Source: VAXT01 sp963794605 (GTDB taxonomy: Bacteria > Actinomycetota > Thermoleophilia > Gaiellales > Gaiellaceae). Taken from it: DNA of 64,000 nucleotides. Made by a program: the position numbers and the translations under genes. How positions within the stretch are numbered: position 1 is the stretch's first letter; each line of letters begins with the position of its first letter. Below the pieces are notes generated by a model, which had not been told where the DNA came from, searched no databases, and worked only from the letters and a program-made list of their open reading frames with translations. The DNA is taken from NCBI GenBank assembly GCA_963794605.1, contig CAWCEN010000002.1, positions 682,001-746,000 of the forward strand, written 5' to 3'. This document shows positions 52,475 through 60,429 of this stretch, in pieces.

Positions 52475-53064
52475 TGCGCGTCTTCCTGGGGATCACGGGC
52501 GCTTCCGGGGCGCCTTACGCAGCGCGTCTGGTCGAGTCGCTCGCCGCGGCGGAGTGCGAGATCGGGCTGTGCACGTCCTCGGCCGGGATCCAGGTGCTCG
52601 CGACCGAGCTGTACGGCGACGCGCGGCTGCCGCGCGACGAGGTGCTTGCTCGGTTCACCGAGCATGCCCGCGACGCGGTGACGGTCTTCGACCCGCACGA
52701 CTACTCGGCGCCGTACGCAAGTGGCTCGGCTTCCGTTGACGGGTACGTCGTCTGTCCCTGCTCGATGGCGACCGCGGGAACGATCGCAACCGGGGGCGAA
52801 GCGAATCTCATCCACCGCGCCGCCGGCGTGGCGCTGAAGGAGGAGCGCAAGCTCGTGCTCGTACCGCGTGAGACCCCGCTGTCCACGATCCACCTCGAGA
52901 ACCTGCTCACGCTGCGCCGCGCAGGTGCGACCATCCTCTTCGCCGCGCCGGGCTTCTACCACGGGGCCGAGACGGTCGACGATCTCGTCGCCTTCGTGGC
53001 CGGCCGCGCGCTCGCCCAGCTGGGGCTCGCGCAGACCCTCGTCAAGCCGTGGGGCGACGAGTGA
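52474..53064 (+). CDS. ubiX: Flavin prenyltransferase UbiX
   Basis: A 196-residue UbiX that makes prenylated FMN for UbiD. FMN/phosphate segments GITGASGAPYA and VVCPCSMATAGTIATG, and VPRETPLSTIHLENL are diagnostic. ATG 52474 overlaps the cytochrome stop (TAATG). Supports the UbiD gene 4 kb upstream. Confidence 0.95.
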   Translation: MRVFLGITGASGAPYAARLVESLAAAECEIGLCTSSAGIQVLATELYGDARLPRDEVLARFTEHARDAVTVFDPHDYSAPYASGSASVDGYVVCPCSMATAGTIATGGEANLIHRAAGVALKEERKLVLVPRETPLSTIHLENLLTLRRAGATILFAAPGFYHGAETVDDLVAFVAGRALAQLGLAQTLVKPWGDE

Positions 53065-53744
53065 GCGTCAAGAGCGGGACGCTTCCGTCGGAGGGCGTGC
53101 GGTCGATGTTCGACCGGATCGCGCCCGTGTACGACGCGATGAATCGCCTCATGACTGCTGGGCTCGATCAGCGCTGGCGCCGCGAGGCCGCCGAGGCCGT
53201 GGTCCGGCCGGGCGACCGAGTGCTCGACTCCTGCTGCGGCACGGGCGACCTTGCGATCGCCGCTGGGGAAGCGGGCGGGAAGGTGACCGGGATCGACTTC
53301 TCGAAGCCGATGCTCGAGCGCGCGCGCAGCAAGGCTCCCGAGCTCGAGTGGGTCGAGGGCGACGTGCTCGCGCTCCCGTTCGCGGACGAGTCCTTCGACG
53401 CAGCGACGGTCGGCTTCGGCGTCCGCAACTTGTCCGAGCTCGACAAAGGGCTGCTCGAGCTGCGACGCGTGCTCCGCCCGGGCGGGCGGCTCGCGATCCT
53501 CGAGATCACGCGCCCCACGGGGCTGCTCGCTCCCTTCTACCGCCTCTGGTTCGACGTCCTCATCCCGGCCGCCGGGAAGGTCTTGCCAGGCGGGTCCGCC
53601 TACACGTACCTTCCGGCCAGCGTGCGTCGCTTTCCGGACCCGGAGGGACTGGCCAAGCTCATGGACGAGGCCGGCTTCGGCGAGATCCGCTGGCGGCTGT
53701 TTGCAGGTCGGATCGTCGCGCTGCACACCGGAGTCGCCCGGTGA
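53061..53744 (+). CDS. menG: Demethylmenaquinone methyltransferase (MenG/UbiE)
   Basis: A 227-residue SAM methyltransferase for the last step of menaquinone synthesis. MFDRIAPVYDAMNRLMTAGL, motif I VLDSCCGTGDLAIAAG, and VGFGVRNLSELDKGL plus EITRPTG are UbiE/MenG signatures. GTG 53061 overlaps the ubiX stop as GTGA. Confidence 0.93.
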   Translation: MSVKSGTLPSEGVRSMFDRIAPVYDAMNRLMTAGLDQRWRREAAEAVVRPGDRVLDSCCGTGDLAIAAGEAGGKVTGIDFSKPMLERARSKAPELEWVEGDVLALPFADESFDAATVGFGVRNLSELDKGLLELRRVLRPGGRLAILEITRPTGLLAPFYRLWFDVLIPAAGKVLPGGSAYTYLPASVRRFPDPEGLAKLMDEAGFGEIRWRLFAGRIVALHTGVAR

Positions 53745-54652
53745 GCGCGCTCGCGACCGTCCGCGCCGCACCAGGGCTGGACGCGTACCTCGAGGAGCTC
53801 GAGGACGGCCTTGCCGTTGCAGTCGCCGCTCGACCCGGCCTCGTCGCGGAGATCGGCGCCGAGGCGCTGGCGTCCGGCGGCAAGCGCCTTCGTCCGCTGC
53901 TCGTCTTCCTGACCGCCGATCCCGAGGCCGAAAGCCCGGTCGCCGCAGGCGTCGCGATCGAGCTCGTGCACATGGCGAGCCTCGTCCACGACGACCTGAT
54001 CGACGGCGCTGCGCTGCGCCGCGGACGAGCTTCGGTCTGGTCGGCCTACGGCCCCGAGGCGGCGCGGGCCGGAGGCGTCTACCTCTTCGCACGCGCGTTC
54101 TCCGAGCTCGCGGAGACCGGCGACGGCCGAGCGGTCTCGATCCTCGCCGACGCGGCACGGGCGCTCGTCCGCGGCGAGGGGCTCGAGCGCAACCAGCGGC
54201 ACCGTCCGGAGACGACCGTCGCGGAGTACCTCACCCGCTGCACATTGAAGACGGCAAAGCTCTTCGAGGCCGCCTGCCTCCTCTCGAGCCGTCGCGCCGA
54301 TCTGGGCGAGTTCGGGCTCGCGCTCGGCATCGCGTTCCAGATCGTCGACGACTGCCTCGACTGCGCAGGCCAGACCGTCGAGACCGGGAAGATCGCCGGC
54401 ACGGATCTCCGGGAAGGCATTCCGACGCTTCCGCTCCTGCTTGCAGCCCAAGAGGACGAGGTCGTCCGCAAGGCGCTCGCGGGAGGCTCACTCGAGGGCG
54501 CGCTGCTCCGAGTCGCCGCGAGCGGCGCGATCGACGAGGCCCGGCAGGTCGCCCGCAACTACGCTGAGAAGGCACTGGCGTGCCTCGACGGCCTCGAAGC
54601 GCGTGACGAGTTGGAGGCGATTGCCGAAGCCGTGGTAGACAGGACTGCGTAG
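53741..54652 (+). CDS. Polyprenyl diphosphate synthase
   Basis: A 303-residue trans-isoprenyl synthase building the menaquinone side chain. GGKRLRPLL, first aspartate motif VHDDLIDGAALRRGR and second QIVDDCLD are intact. GTG 53741 overlaps the menG stop as GTGA; the stop overlaps the mqnE GTG. Chain length not determined from sequence. Confidence 0.92.
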   Translation: MSALATVRAAPGLDAYLEELEDGLAVAVAARPGLVAEIGAEALASGGKRLRPLLVFLTADPEAESPVAAGVAIELVHMASLVHDDLIDGAALRRGRASVWSAYGPEAARAGGVYLFARAFSELAETGDGRAVSILADAARALVRGEGLERNQRHRPETTVAEYLTRCTLKTAKLFEAACLLSSRRADLGEFGLALGIAFQIVDDCLDCAGQTVETGKIAGTDLREGIPTLPLLLAAQEDEVVRKALAGGSLEGALLRVAASGAIDEARQVARNYAEKALACLDGLEARDELEAIAEAVVDRTA

Positions 54653-55764
54653 TGGCGATCCTCGATCACACCGGGACGCTCGAGAGCATCCGCGAGAAGG
54701 TCGTTGCCGGCGAGCGCCTCGACCTCGAGGACGGGCTCCTGCTCATGGAGTCGGACGACATCCTTGCACTCGGCGAGCTGGCCGATCTCGCGCGCCGCCA
54801 GCGCGGCGGCAGCGACGAGGTCTACTTCGTCCAGAACCTGTACTTGAACCAGACGAACGTCTGCCGCGTGAAGTGCAAGTTCTGCGCCTTCGCGGTCACG
54901 CAAAAGCAGGAAGGCGCGTACACGTACACGGGCGAGGAGCTCGTCGACGACGCGCTCCACCAGCGCGAGCTGAGCGGCTTCACGGAGATCCACATGGTCG
55001 GCGGCGAGAGCCCGCACGTGGACTTCGACTACTACGTCCAGATCGTCGCGCAGCTGCACGAGGCGATGCCGGACGTGCACCTGAAGCTCTTTACGGCGAG
55101 CGAGATCCACCACATGTCGAAGCTCGGCGGCCTCACGCACGAGCAGGTGCTGCGCGAGTTGCGCGACGCGGGGCTGGGGTCACTGCCGGGCGGCGGCGCG
55201 GAGGTCTTCGCAGACCGCGTTCGCCGGCTCGTGGCGCCCGGCAAAGAGCACCCGGACGAGTGGTTCGACGTCCATCGCACGGCGCACGGCCTCGGCATCC
55301 CGACGCACTGCACGATGCTCTACGGGCACGTCGAGACGTACGCGGAGCGGGTCGACCACCTGCTCCGGCTGCGCGGGCTCCAGGACGAGACCGGCGGCTT
55401 CCTCGCGTTCATCCCACTCGCGTTCCATCCCGAGAACACGGTTTTCGAGCAGCGCGGCTGGAAGCACACGGCCGCGTCGGACGACCTGAAGCTGATCGCG
55501 GTCTCGAGGCTCCTGCTCGACAACATCCCGAACATCAAGGCCTACTGGATCATGATGGGCCTGCCGCTGACGCAAATTGCCCTGCATTTCGGCGCAAACG
55601 ACGTCCAGGGAACCGTTGTTCGCGAGGAGATCTTCCACGCCGCCGGGGCGCAGACCGAGACCGAGCAGAAGATCGACGAGCTCGTGCGCGTCGTGCGCGA
55701 AGCGGGCCGCGTCCCGGTACAGCGCGACACGCTCTACAACGAGCTGCGGCGCTGGGACGACTGA
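54652..55764 (+). CDS. mqnE: Aminofutalosine synthase (MqnE)
   Basis: A 370-residue radical-SAM enzyme joining SAM-derived adenosyl to the enolpyruvyl benzoate made by MqnA. The cluster motif is NVCRVKCKFCAF (C-x3-C-x2-C); EIHMVGGESPHVDFDYY and PIALAFH-like AFIPLAFHPENTVFE separate it from MqnC. GTG 54652, directly coupled to the prenyl synthase gene. Confidence 0.92.
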   Translation: MAILDHTGTLESIREKVVAGERLDLEDGLLLMESDDILALGELADLARRQRGGSDEVYFVQNLYLNQTNVCRVKCKFCAFAVTQKQEGAYTYTGEELVDDALHQRELSGFTEIHMVGGESPHVDFDYYVQIVAQLHEAMPDVHLKLFTASEIHHMSKLGGLTHEQVLRELRDAGLGSLPGGGAEVFADRVRRLVAPGKEHPDEWFDVHRTAHGLGIPTHCTMLYGHVETYAERVDHLLRLRGLQDETGGFLAFIPLAFHPENTVFEQRGWKHTAASDDLKLIAVSRLLLDNIPNIKAYWIMMGLPLTQIALHFGANDVQGTVVREEIFHAAGAQTETEQKIDELVRVVREAGRVPVQRDTLYNELRRWDD

Positions 55765-55882
55765 TGCGGAGTCGGCACGATCGGACACAGACACGCGCGG
55801 GCTGCGCCCGTAGCCTCAGCGGCAGGGGCGCGGTCAGTGGGGTCCCCAGTTCACGCGTGTACACATCCAAAGAGGCGCGACC

Positions 55883-56647
55883 GTGATCCGCCTCGGTCGC
55901 ATCTCGTACGTCAACATGGCGCCGGTCTTCCACCGGCTCGAGGCCGAGGTCGAAGAGGTGACGGGAGTTCCGACCGTGCTCGCGCGCAAGCTGCTCGCGG
56001 GCGAAGTCGACGTCGCACCCATCCCGTCGATCGAGTGGGCCCGAAACGCGGCCAAGCTCCGCCTCCTGCCGCGGCTCTGCGTCTCCTCCCAGGGCGCCGT
56101 CGACTCGATCCAGCTCGTTTCTCCGAAGCCGGTCGACGAGATCTTCTCGATCGCCGTCACGCCCGAGAGCGCCACCTCGGTCGTGCTGGCGCGGATCCTC
56201 TTCCCGAACGCGACGCACGTCCCACTCGAGCAGCGAGCCGACGCGAAGCTCCTGATCGGCGACGCAGCGCTGCGGAGCGCGTTCGAGGATCCCACGCCGC
56301 ACCACGACCTCGGGCGCCTGTGGACCGAGCGCACGGGCCTGCCGATGGTGTTCGCGGTCTGGGCCTGCGCGGACCCGCCGCCCGAGGGCGTCGAGGAGCT
56401 GGAGGACGCTCTTGTCGCATCCGTTCGCCGCGCCCGCTCCGAGCCGGAGGTGCTCGCGCACGAGGCGATGGACCGCTACGGCTACCCGGCCGGATTCCTC
56501 GCGCGCTACTTCGAGAAGCTGCGCTACCGCTTCGGGCCGCGGGAGCGCGCCGCGCTGTTCACGTTCCTGGAGTTGGCCCGCGACGCAGGCGAGCTCGACG
56601 GCGTTCCGAACCTGAGATTCGTCTACGGCGAGGCGGTGCCCGCGTGA
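55883..56647 (+). CDS. mqnA: Chorismate dehydratase (MqnA)
   Basis: A 254-residue MqnA, first step of the futalosine pathway, removing water from chorismate. N-terminal RLGRISYVNMAPVFHRLE and the serine-rich PESATSVVLARILFP are typical. GTG 55883. The 118-base gap after mqnE holds no gene. Overlaps the lipoprotein gene as GTGA. Confidence 0.92.
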   Translation: MIRLGRISYVNMAPVFHRLEAEVEEVTGVPTVLARKLLAGEVDVAPIPSIEWARNAAKLRLLPRLCVSSQGAVDSIQLVSPKPVDEIFSIAVTPESATSVVLARILFPNATHVPLEQRADAKLLIGDAALRSAFEDPTPHHDLGRLWTERTGLPMVFAVWACADPPPEGVEELEDALVASVRRARSEPEVLAHEAMDRYGYPAGFLARYFEKLRYRFGPRERAALFTFLELARDAGELDGVPNLRFVYGEAVPA

Positions 56648-57000
56648 GGAGCGGCCTGTTCGTCGGCGCGGGCCTCGTCCTGCTCCTGGCGGTTGCGTGC
56701 GGCGAGGACAAGGCGCATTACTCGTACGCGGACAGCATCGGCTGCCTGAAAGGCGTCGGCAAGGCCGAGACGAGCGGGCGGGGACAGACCGCGGTCAGAG
56801 TGACGACGGACGATTCGAAGACGTTCGACCTCCTCTTCCTGCCCAGCGGCCAGCAGGCGAAGAACTACACGAAACGGTTCGACGTGCCGACCGGAATCCT
56901 GCACACGAAGGGCAACGTGATCGTCTACGGCCATCAGACGGGGAATGGGGGCGACGTGTCCACCGACGACATGGACGAGGTCGAGAAATGCCTGACGTGA
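56644..57000 (+). CDS. Small putative lipoprotein inside the menaquinone operon
   Basis: A 118-residue exported protein: hydrophobic leader LFVGAGLVLLLAVAC with a lipobox-like AVAC, then a mature part with two further cysteines (SIGCLK, EKCLT) that could form a disulfide. Unknown family. It overlaps mqnA by 4 bases and mqnC by 13 bases, so it is cotranslated with quinone enzymes and may work at the membrane in quinone or bc-complex biogenesis (inference). Confidence 0.7.
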   Translation: MRSGLFVGAGLVLLLAVACGEDKAHYSYADSIGCLKGVGKAETSGRGQTAVRVTTDDSKTFDLLFLPSGQQAKNYTKRFDVPTGILHTKGNVIVYGHQTGNGGDVSTDDMDEVEKCLT

Positions 57001-58073
57001 CGGCGCCGATCCTCGAGAAGGCTCGGGCCGGCGAGCGAATCACCGACGCCGAGGCGCTCACGCTCCTCGAGTCGAAGGATCTCGTCTCGATCGGCAAAGC
57101 CGCGGACGAGCTCCGCGCGCGCCGCACGGATTCCGGGCGGATCACATTCATCATCGACCGCAATGTCAACTACACGAACGTCTGCGTCACCGACTGCGAC
57201 TTCTGCGCCTTCTACCGCCGACCGGGCGACCGGGCCGAGGGCTATCTGCTCCCAAAGACGGTCATCTACAAGAAGGTCGAGGAGACGCTCGCCATCGGCG
57301 GGACGGGCGTCCTCATGCAGGGCGGTCACCATCCGGACCTCGGGATCGACTACTACGAGGACCTCTTCCGGTCGCTCAAGGAGCGCTACCCGATCCACCT
57401 GCACGCGCTGTCGCCGCCCGAGATCCAGCACATCGCGCGCCGCTCGAAGATGAGCGTGCCGACCACGCTGACCCGCCTACGCGACGCGGGGCTCGACTCG
57501 ATCCCCGGCGGCGGCGCCGAGATTCTCGTCGACCGGGTTCGCGACATCATCGCGCCGAAGAAAACGCGCACCGCGGACTGGCTCGGCGTCATGCGCCACG
57601 CGCATCGGCTGGGCATGTCCACGACCGCGACGATGATGTACGGCCACGTCGAGACGCTCGCCGAGCGCATCGAGCACATGCGCCGCATCCGCGAGCTCCA
57701 GGACGAGACCCGCGGCTTCCGCGCGTTCATCTCGTGGACGTTCCAGCCGGAGGGCACACGGCTGGCCCCGCTCGTCACACACCACCCGACGTCGTTCGAG
57801 TACCTGCTCACGCAGGCCGTGAGCCGCATCTACCTCGACAACGTCGACCACATCCAGTCCTCGTGGGTCACGCAGGGTATGAAGGTGGGGCAGGTCGCGC
57901 TCGAGTTCGGCGCTGACGACCTCGGCTCGGTGATGATCGAGGAGAACGTGGTCTCGGCGGCGGGCACGACGCACCGCGCGTCGACGGACGACTTCATCCG
58001 CGCGATCAAGGCGCTCGGCAAGACGCCTGTGCAACGCGACACGCTGTACCGCGACGTCAAGGTCTGGAACTGA
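56988..58073 (+). CDS. mqnC: Cyclic dehypoxanthinyl futalosine synthase (MqnC)
   Basis: A 361-residue radical-SAM cyclase of the futalosine route. Cluster motif NVCVTDCDFCAFYRRPGD; QGGHHPDLGIDYYEDLF and SWTFQPEGTRL distinguish it from MqnE. ATG 56988, overlapping the lipoprotein gene. Its product is the substrate of MqnD at 1772. Confidence 0.93.
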   Translation: MPDVTAPILEKARAGERITDAEALTLLESKDLVSIGKAADELRARRTDSGRITFIIDRNVNYTNVCVTDCDFCAFYRRPGDRAEGYLLPKTVIYKKVEETLAIGGTGVLMQGGHHPDLGIDYYEDLFRSLKERYPIHLHALSPPEIQHIARRSKMSVPTTLTRLRDAGLDSIPGGGAEILVDRVRDIIAPKKTRTADWLGVMRHAHRLGMSTTATMMYGHVETLAERIEHMRRIRELQDETRGFRAFISWTFQPEGTRLAPLVTHHPTSFEYLLTQAVSRIYLDNVDHIQSSWVTQGMKVGQVALEFGADDLGSVMIEENVVSAAGTTHRASTDDFIRAIKALGKTPVQRDTLYRDVKVWN

Positions 58074-58229
58074 CTCGGTAGAACGACCAGGAACGCCCGT
58101 GATGCGCCTGACGGTTCGCTGCTCGATCAGAAGCGCGTTCCAATCACGCCGCCGCCGCTGCCCCCGGCGCGTGATCCTCCGCCTCCTCGTCCTCCCACCT
58201 TCTCCCGTTCGAGCCGCCGCCTCCACAAC

Positions 58230-58574
58230 CCCACCCGCCTCAACCTCCGCCACCCCCGCCTCGTACCAGGGCCACCCCCGCCGCCCCGCCACCCCCACTA
58301 CCGCTCCCGCCGCGGCCTCCGCCTTCTCGACCTGTCCCCCCGCCACCGCCAGCGCCGGCAGAGCCACTCCCGTCCAGATGCCGCGTCCCGCGCCCGATCG
58401 GCCTGACGCTCGCGCAGGCGAAGAGTCGTCCCCGGAGGAACCACTGCTCGCTCGGAAACGGTCCGGCGGATCCGCGTCAAGCGCGGGCGCGGGACAGTCG
58501 TCGGCCAGCGCCCGTCCGCGGGCGCGACCAGGAAGCGTGGCTTCCCGGTGCGGCTGACTGTCGGCCGGCGTTGA
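58230..58574 (+). pseudogene. Proline-rich / PASTA-domain remnant, frameshifted
   Basis: The 550-base stretch after mqnC holds no intact gene. A proline-rich frame (PVPPPPPAPAEPLPS) leads into CRVPRPIGLTLAQAK and NHCSLG, which is the first half of a PASTA domain; after a one-base shift in GGAAAC near 58456 the second half continues as RIRVKRGRGTVVGQRPSAGA and FPVRLTVGRR to a TGA at 58572-58574. The two halves join into one normal PASTA domain. Upstream sequence is C-rich and unclear. Confidence 0.55.
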
Positions 58575-58626
58575 CCTCGATCGCGAGCGCCCCGCCAGGG
58601 GTTCCGCTAGCCTCGTCGCGGGTCAG

Positions 58627-60351
58627 ATGCTGCGCAGAATCGTGATCGCCGCCCTCATCGCGGGCGTCTTCGTGCCGACGGCCGGTGCCGCCGGCGTCTC
58701 CCTCGCGCCCGGGGTTACATACACCCGGCAGCTCATCTTCACACCACACGGGCCTGAGGTCGTCCATGTCATGACCGTCCCCAAGCCGGGCGGGCTCTAC
58801 GCGCTCCATCCGGTGCTCTCGAACAACTCCGTGCTCGGCCGCGAGACGGTGACCTCGATGCAGAAGCGCCTCACGTCGACCGCGACCGTCGGCGGTGTCA
58901 ACGCCGACCTCTACACGTGGAACGACGGCCGGCCGGACGGGATGTTCATGGACTCAGGCCAGATGACGGCAGCGCCGCACGCGAGGCGCTCGACGGTCGG
59001 GGTGACGACGGACGGCCGCCTGCTCGTCGACCAGGTCGCGATGATCGCCACCTGGCAGGGCTCGAGCCAGAGGCGCCCGATGACCGGCCTCAACCAGCCC
59101 GCGGGCCCCGAGGGCGTGTCGTTGTTCACGTCCGCCTGGGGCGCGGCGACCCCGGCAGCGAACGACACGATCGAGGTCACGCTCAGCTCGCTGCCGCCGG
59201 TGGCGCCGCTCACCGACCTGACCGGAACCGTCGTCTCCGCAAAGCCTGCCGGCGGCACGCCGATCCCGCCGGGCGGAGCAGTCCTCGTCGGCCGCGGTGA
59301 ATCCGCCGGACGGCTGGCGACCGAGGCTCCGGTCGGACAGCAGGTCACCGTCCGCGTCGTCTTGCGCCCCCAGTGGAACGAGGTCGTCGACGCGGTCGGC
59401 GGCGGGCCCCTGATCGTCCAGAACCGACGGCCCATCTTCCGGGCGATGGAACAGTTCACCGGCACGCAGCTGTCGCTCCGCCACGCTCGAACCGCGGTCG
59501 GCCAGCGCGCAGACGGCAAGATCGTCCTCGTCGCGGTGGACGGCGCCCTGCCCGGCTACAGCACCGGGATGACGAACTTCGAGCTCGCGCAGCAACTGGT
59601 CCGGCTCGGCGCGGTCACCGCGAGCGCGCTCGACTCCGGCACGTCGACGACGATGGCCTTCGACGGGAAGCTAATCAGCCGGCCGACCGACCCCGCCGGC
59701 GAACGCGGAGTTGCGGACGGGCTGTTCGTCTTCTACTACGGCGTGCAGGCGCCCGCGCCCACGACCGACGTCCTCTCGCCGAACGGTGACGGCGTCGACG
59801 AGGCGCAGCAGCTCAGCTACAAGGTCGTTCGCCAATCGACGGTGACGGCGAGCCTGATCGGCCCGGACGGCGTCGCCCGGCAGACGCAGACGGGCACGCG
59901 GGCGCCGGGCACGTACACGCTCGACTGGACGGGCCGCACCGCCCAGGGAGCGCCAGAGCCCGAGGGCCGTTGGCGCTGGGTGGTCAACGCCGTCGACGAC
60001 CGCGGGCAGGCGTCGAGGGCCGAGCGTGTCTTCTACCTCAACAACACGCTCGGCTACCTGCGGGTCAGTCCGTCGCGTGTGGTCGTCCCTCGCCGCGGAG
60101 GCGCGCTTCGAGTCGCGTTCCGCCTCGCGCACCCGGCACAGGTCACGGTCAAGATCCGGACGGTGAGCGGCGCGACCGTGCACACGATCCGCCGGCGGCT
60201 CCGGGCGGGGACGACGAGCATCCGCTGGAACGGGCGCTACGGGGGCGGAATCCGCGCCTTTTCGGGTCCATACGTCGCCAGTGTGCGAGCGGTGAACGCC
60301 TTCGGCCCGACTCTGCTCGAGCGCGGCTTTCGCGTGCGCCGCGGCCGCTGA
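58627..60351 (+). CDS. Secreted phosphodiester glycosidase (NAGPA-like) with C-terminal Ig-like domain
   Basis: A 574-residue exported protein: signal peptide (VIAALIAGVFVPTAGAAG), then a NAGPA/DUF2233 phosphodiester glycosidase domain (GGVNADLYTWNDGRPDGMFM, VVDAVGGGPLIVQNRRP, ARTAVGQRADGKIVLVAVDG, ALDSGTSTTMAFDGKL), and a C-terminal FlgD/Ig-like part (SPNGDGVDEAQQLSY) with basic beta repeats. May cut GlcNAc-1-phosphodiester links in wall polymers. ATG 58627. Paralogue follows at 60430. Confidence 0.85.
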   Translation: MLRRIVIAALIAGVFVPTAGAAGVSLAPGVTYTRQLIFTPHGPEVVHVMTVPKPGGLYALHPVLSNNSVLGRETVTSMQKRLTSTATVGGVNADLYTWNDGRPDGMFMDSGQMTAAPHARRSTVGVTTDGRLLVDQVAMIATWQGSSQRRPMTGLNQPAGPEGVSLFTSAWGAATPAANDTIEVTLSSLPPVAPLTDLTGTVVSAKPAGGTPIPPGGAVLVGRGESAGRLATEAPVGQQVTVRVVLRPQWNEVVDAVGGGPLIVQNRRPIFRAMEQFTGTQLSLRHARTAVGQRADGKIVLVAVDGALPGYSTGMTNFELAQQLVRLGAVTASALDSGTSTTMAFDGKLISRPTDPAGERGVADGLFVFYYGVQAPAPTTDVLSPNGDGVDEAQQLSYKVVRQSTVTASLIGPDGVARQTQTGTRAPGTYTLDWTGRTAQGAPEPEGRWRWVVNAVDDRGQASRAERVFYLNNTLGYLRVSPSRVVVPRRGGALRVAFRLAHPAQVTVKIRTVSGATVHTIRRRLRAGTTSIRWNGRYGGGIRAFSGPYVASVRAVNAFGPTLLERGFRVRRGR

Positions 60352-60429
60352 CGAGCCGCAGCAACCTTTTTTGCAACCTGTAAAGACTTCGTTCGGCGGA
60401 GCCATCGTGCGCTAGCGTCCCCGCGGTCC

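Noticed and set aside
58099..58557. 152-residue plus-strand frame after mqnC
   Set aside because: Low-complexity Pro/Ser/Arg sequence in a C-rich region; the PASTA-like reading in another frame is more convincing.
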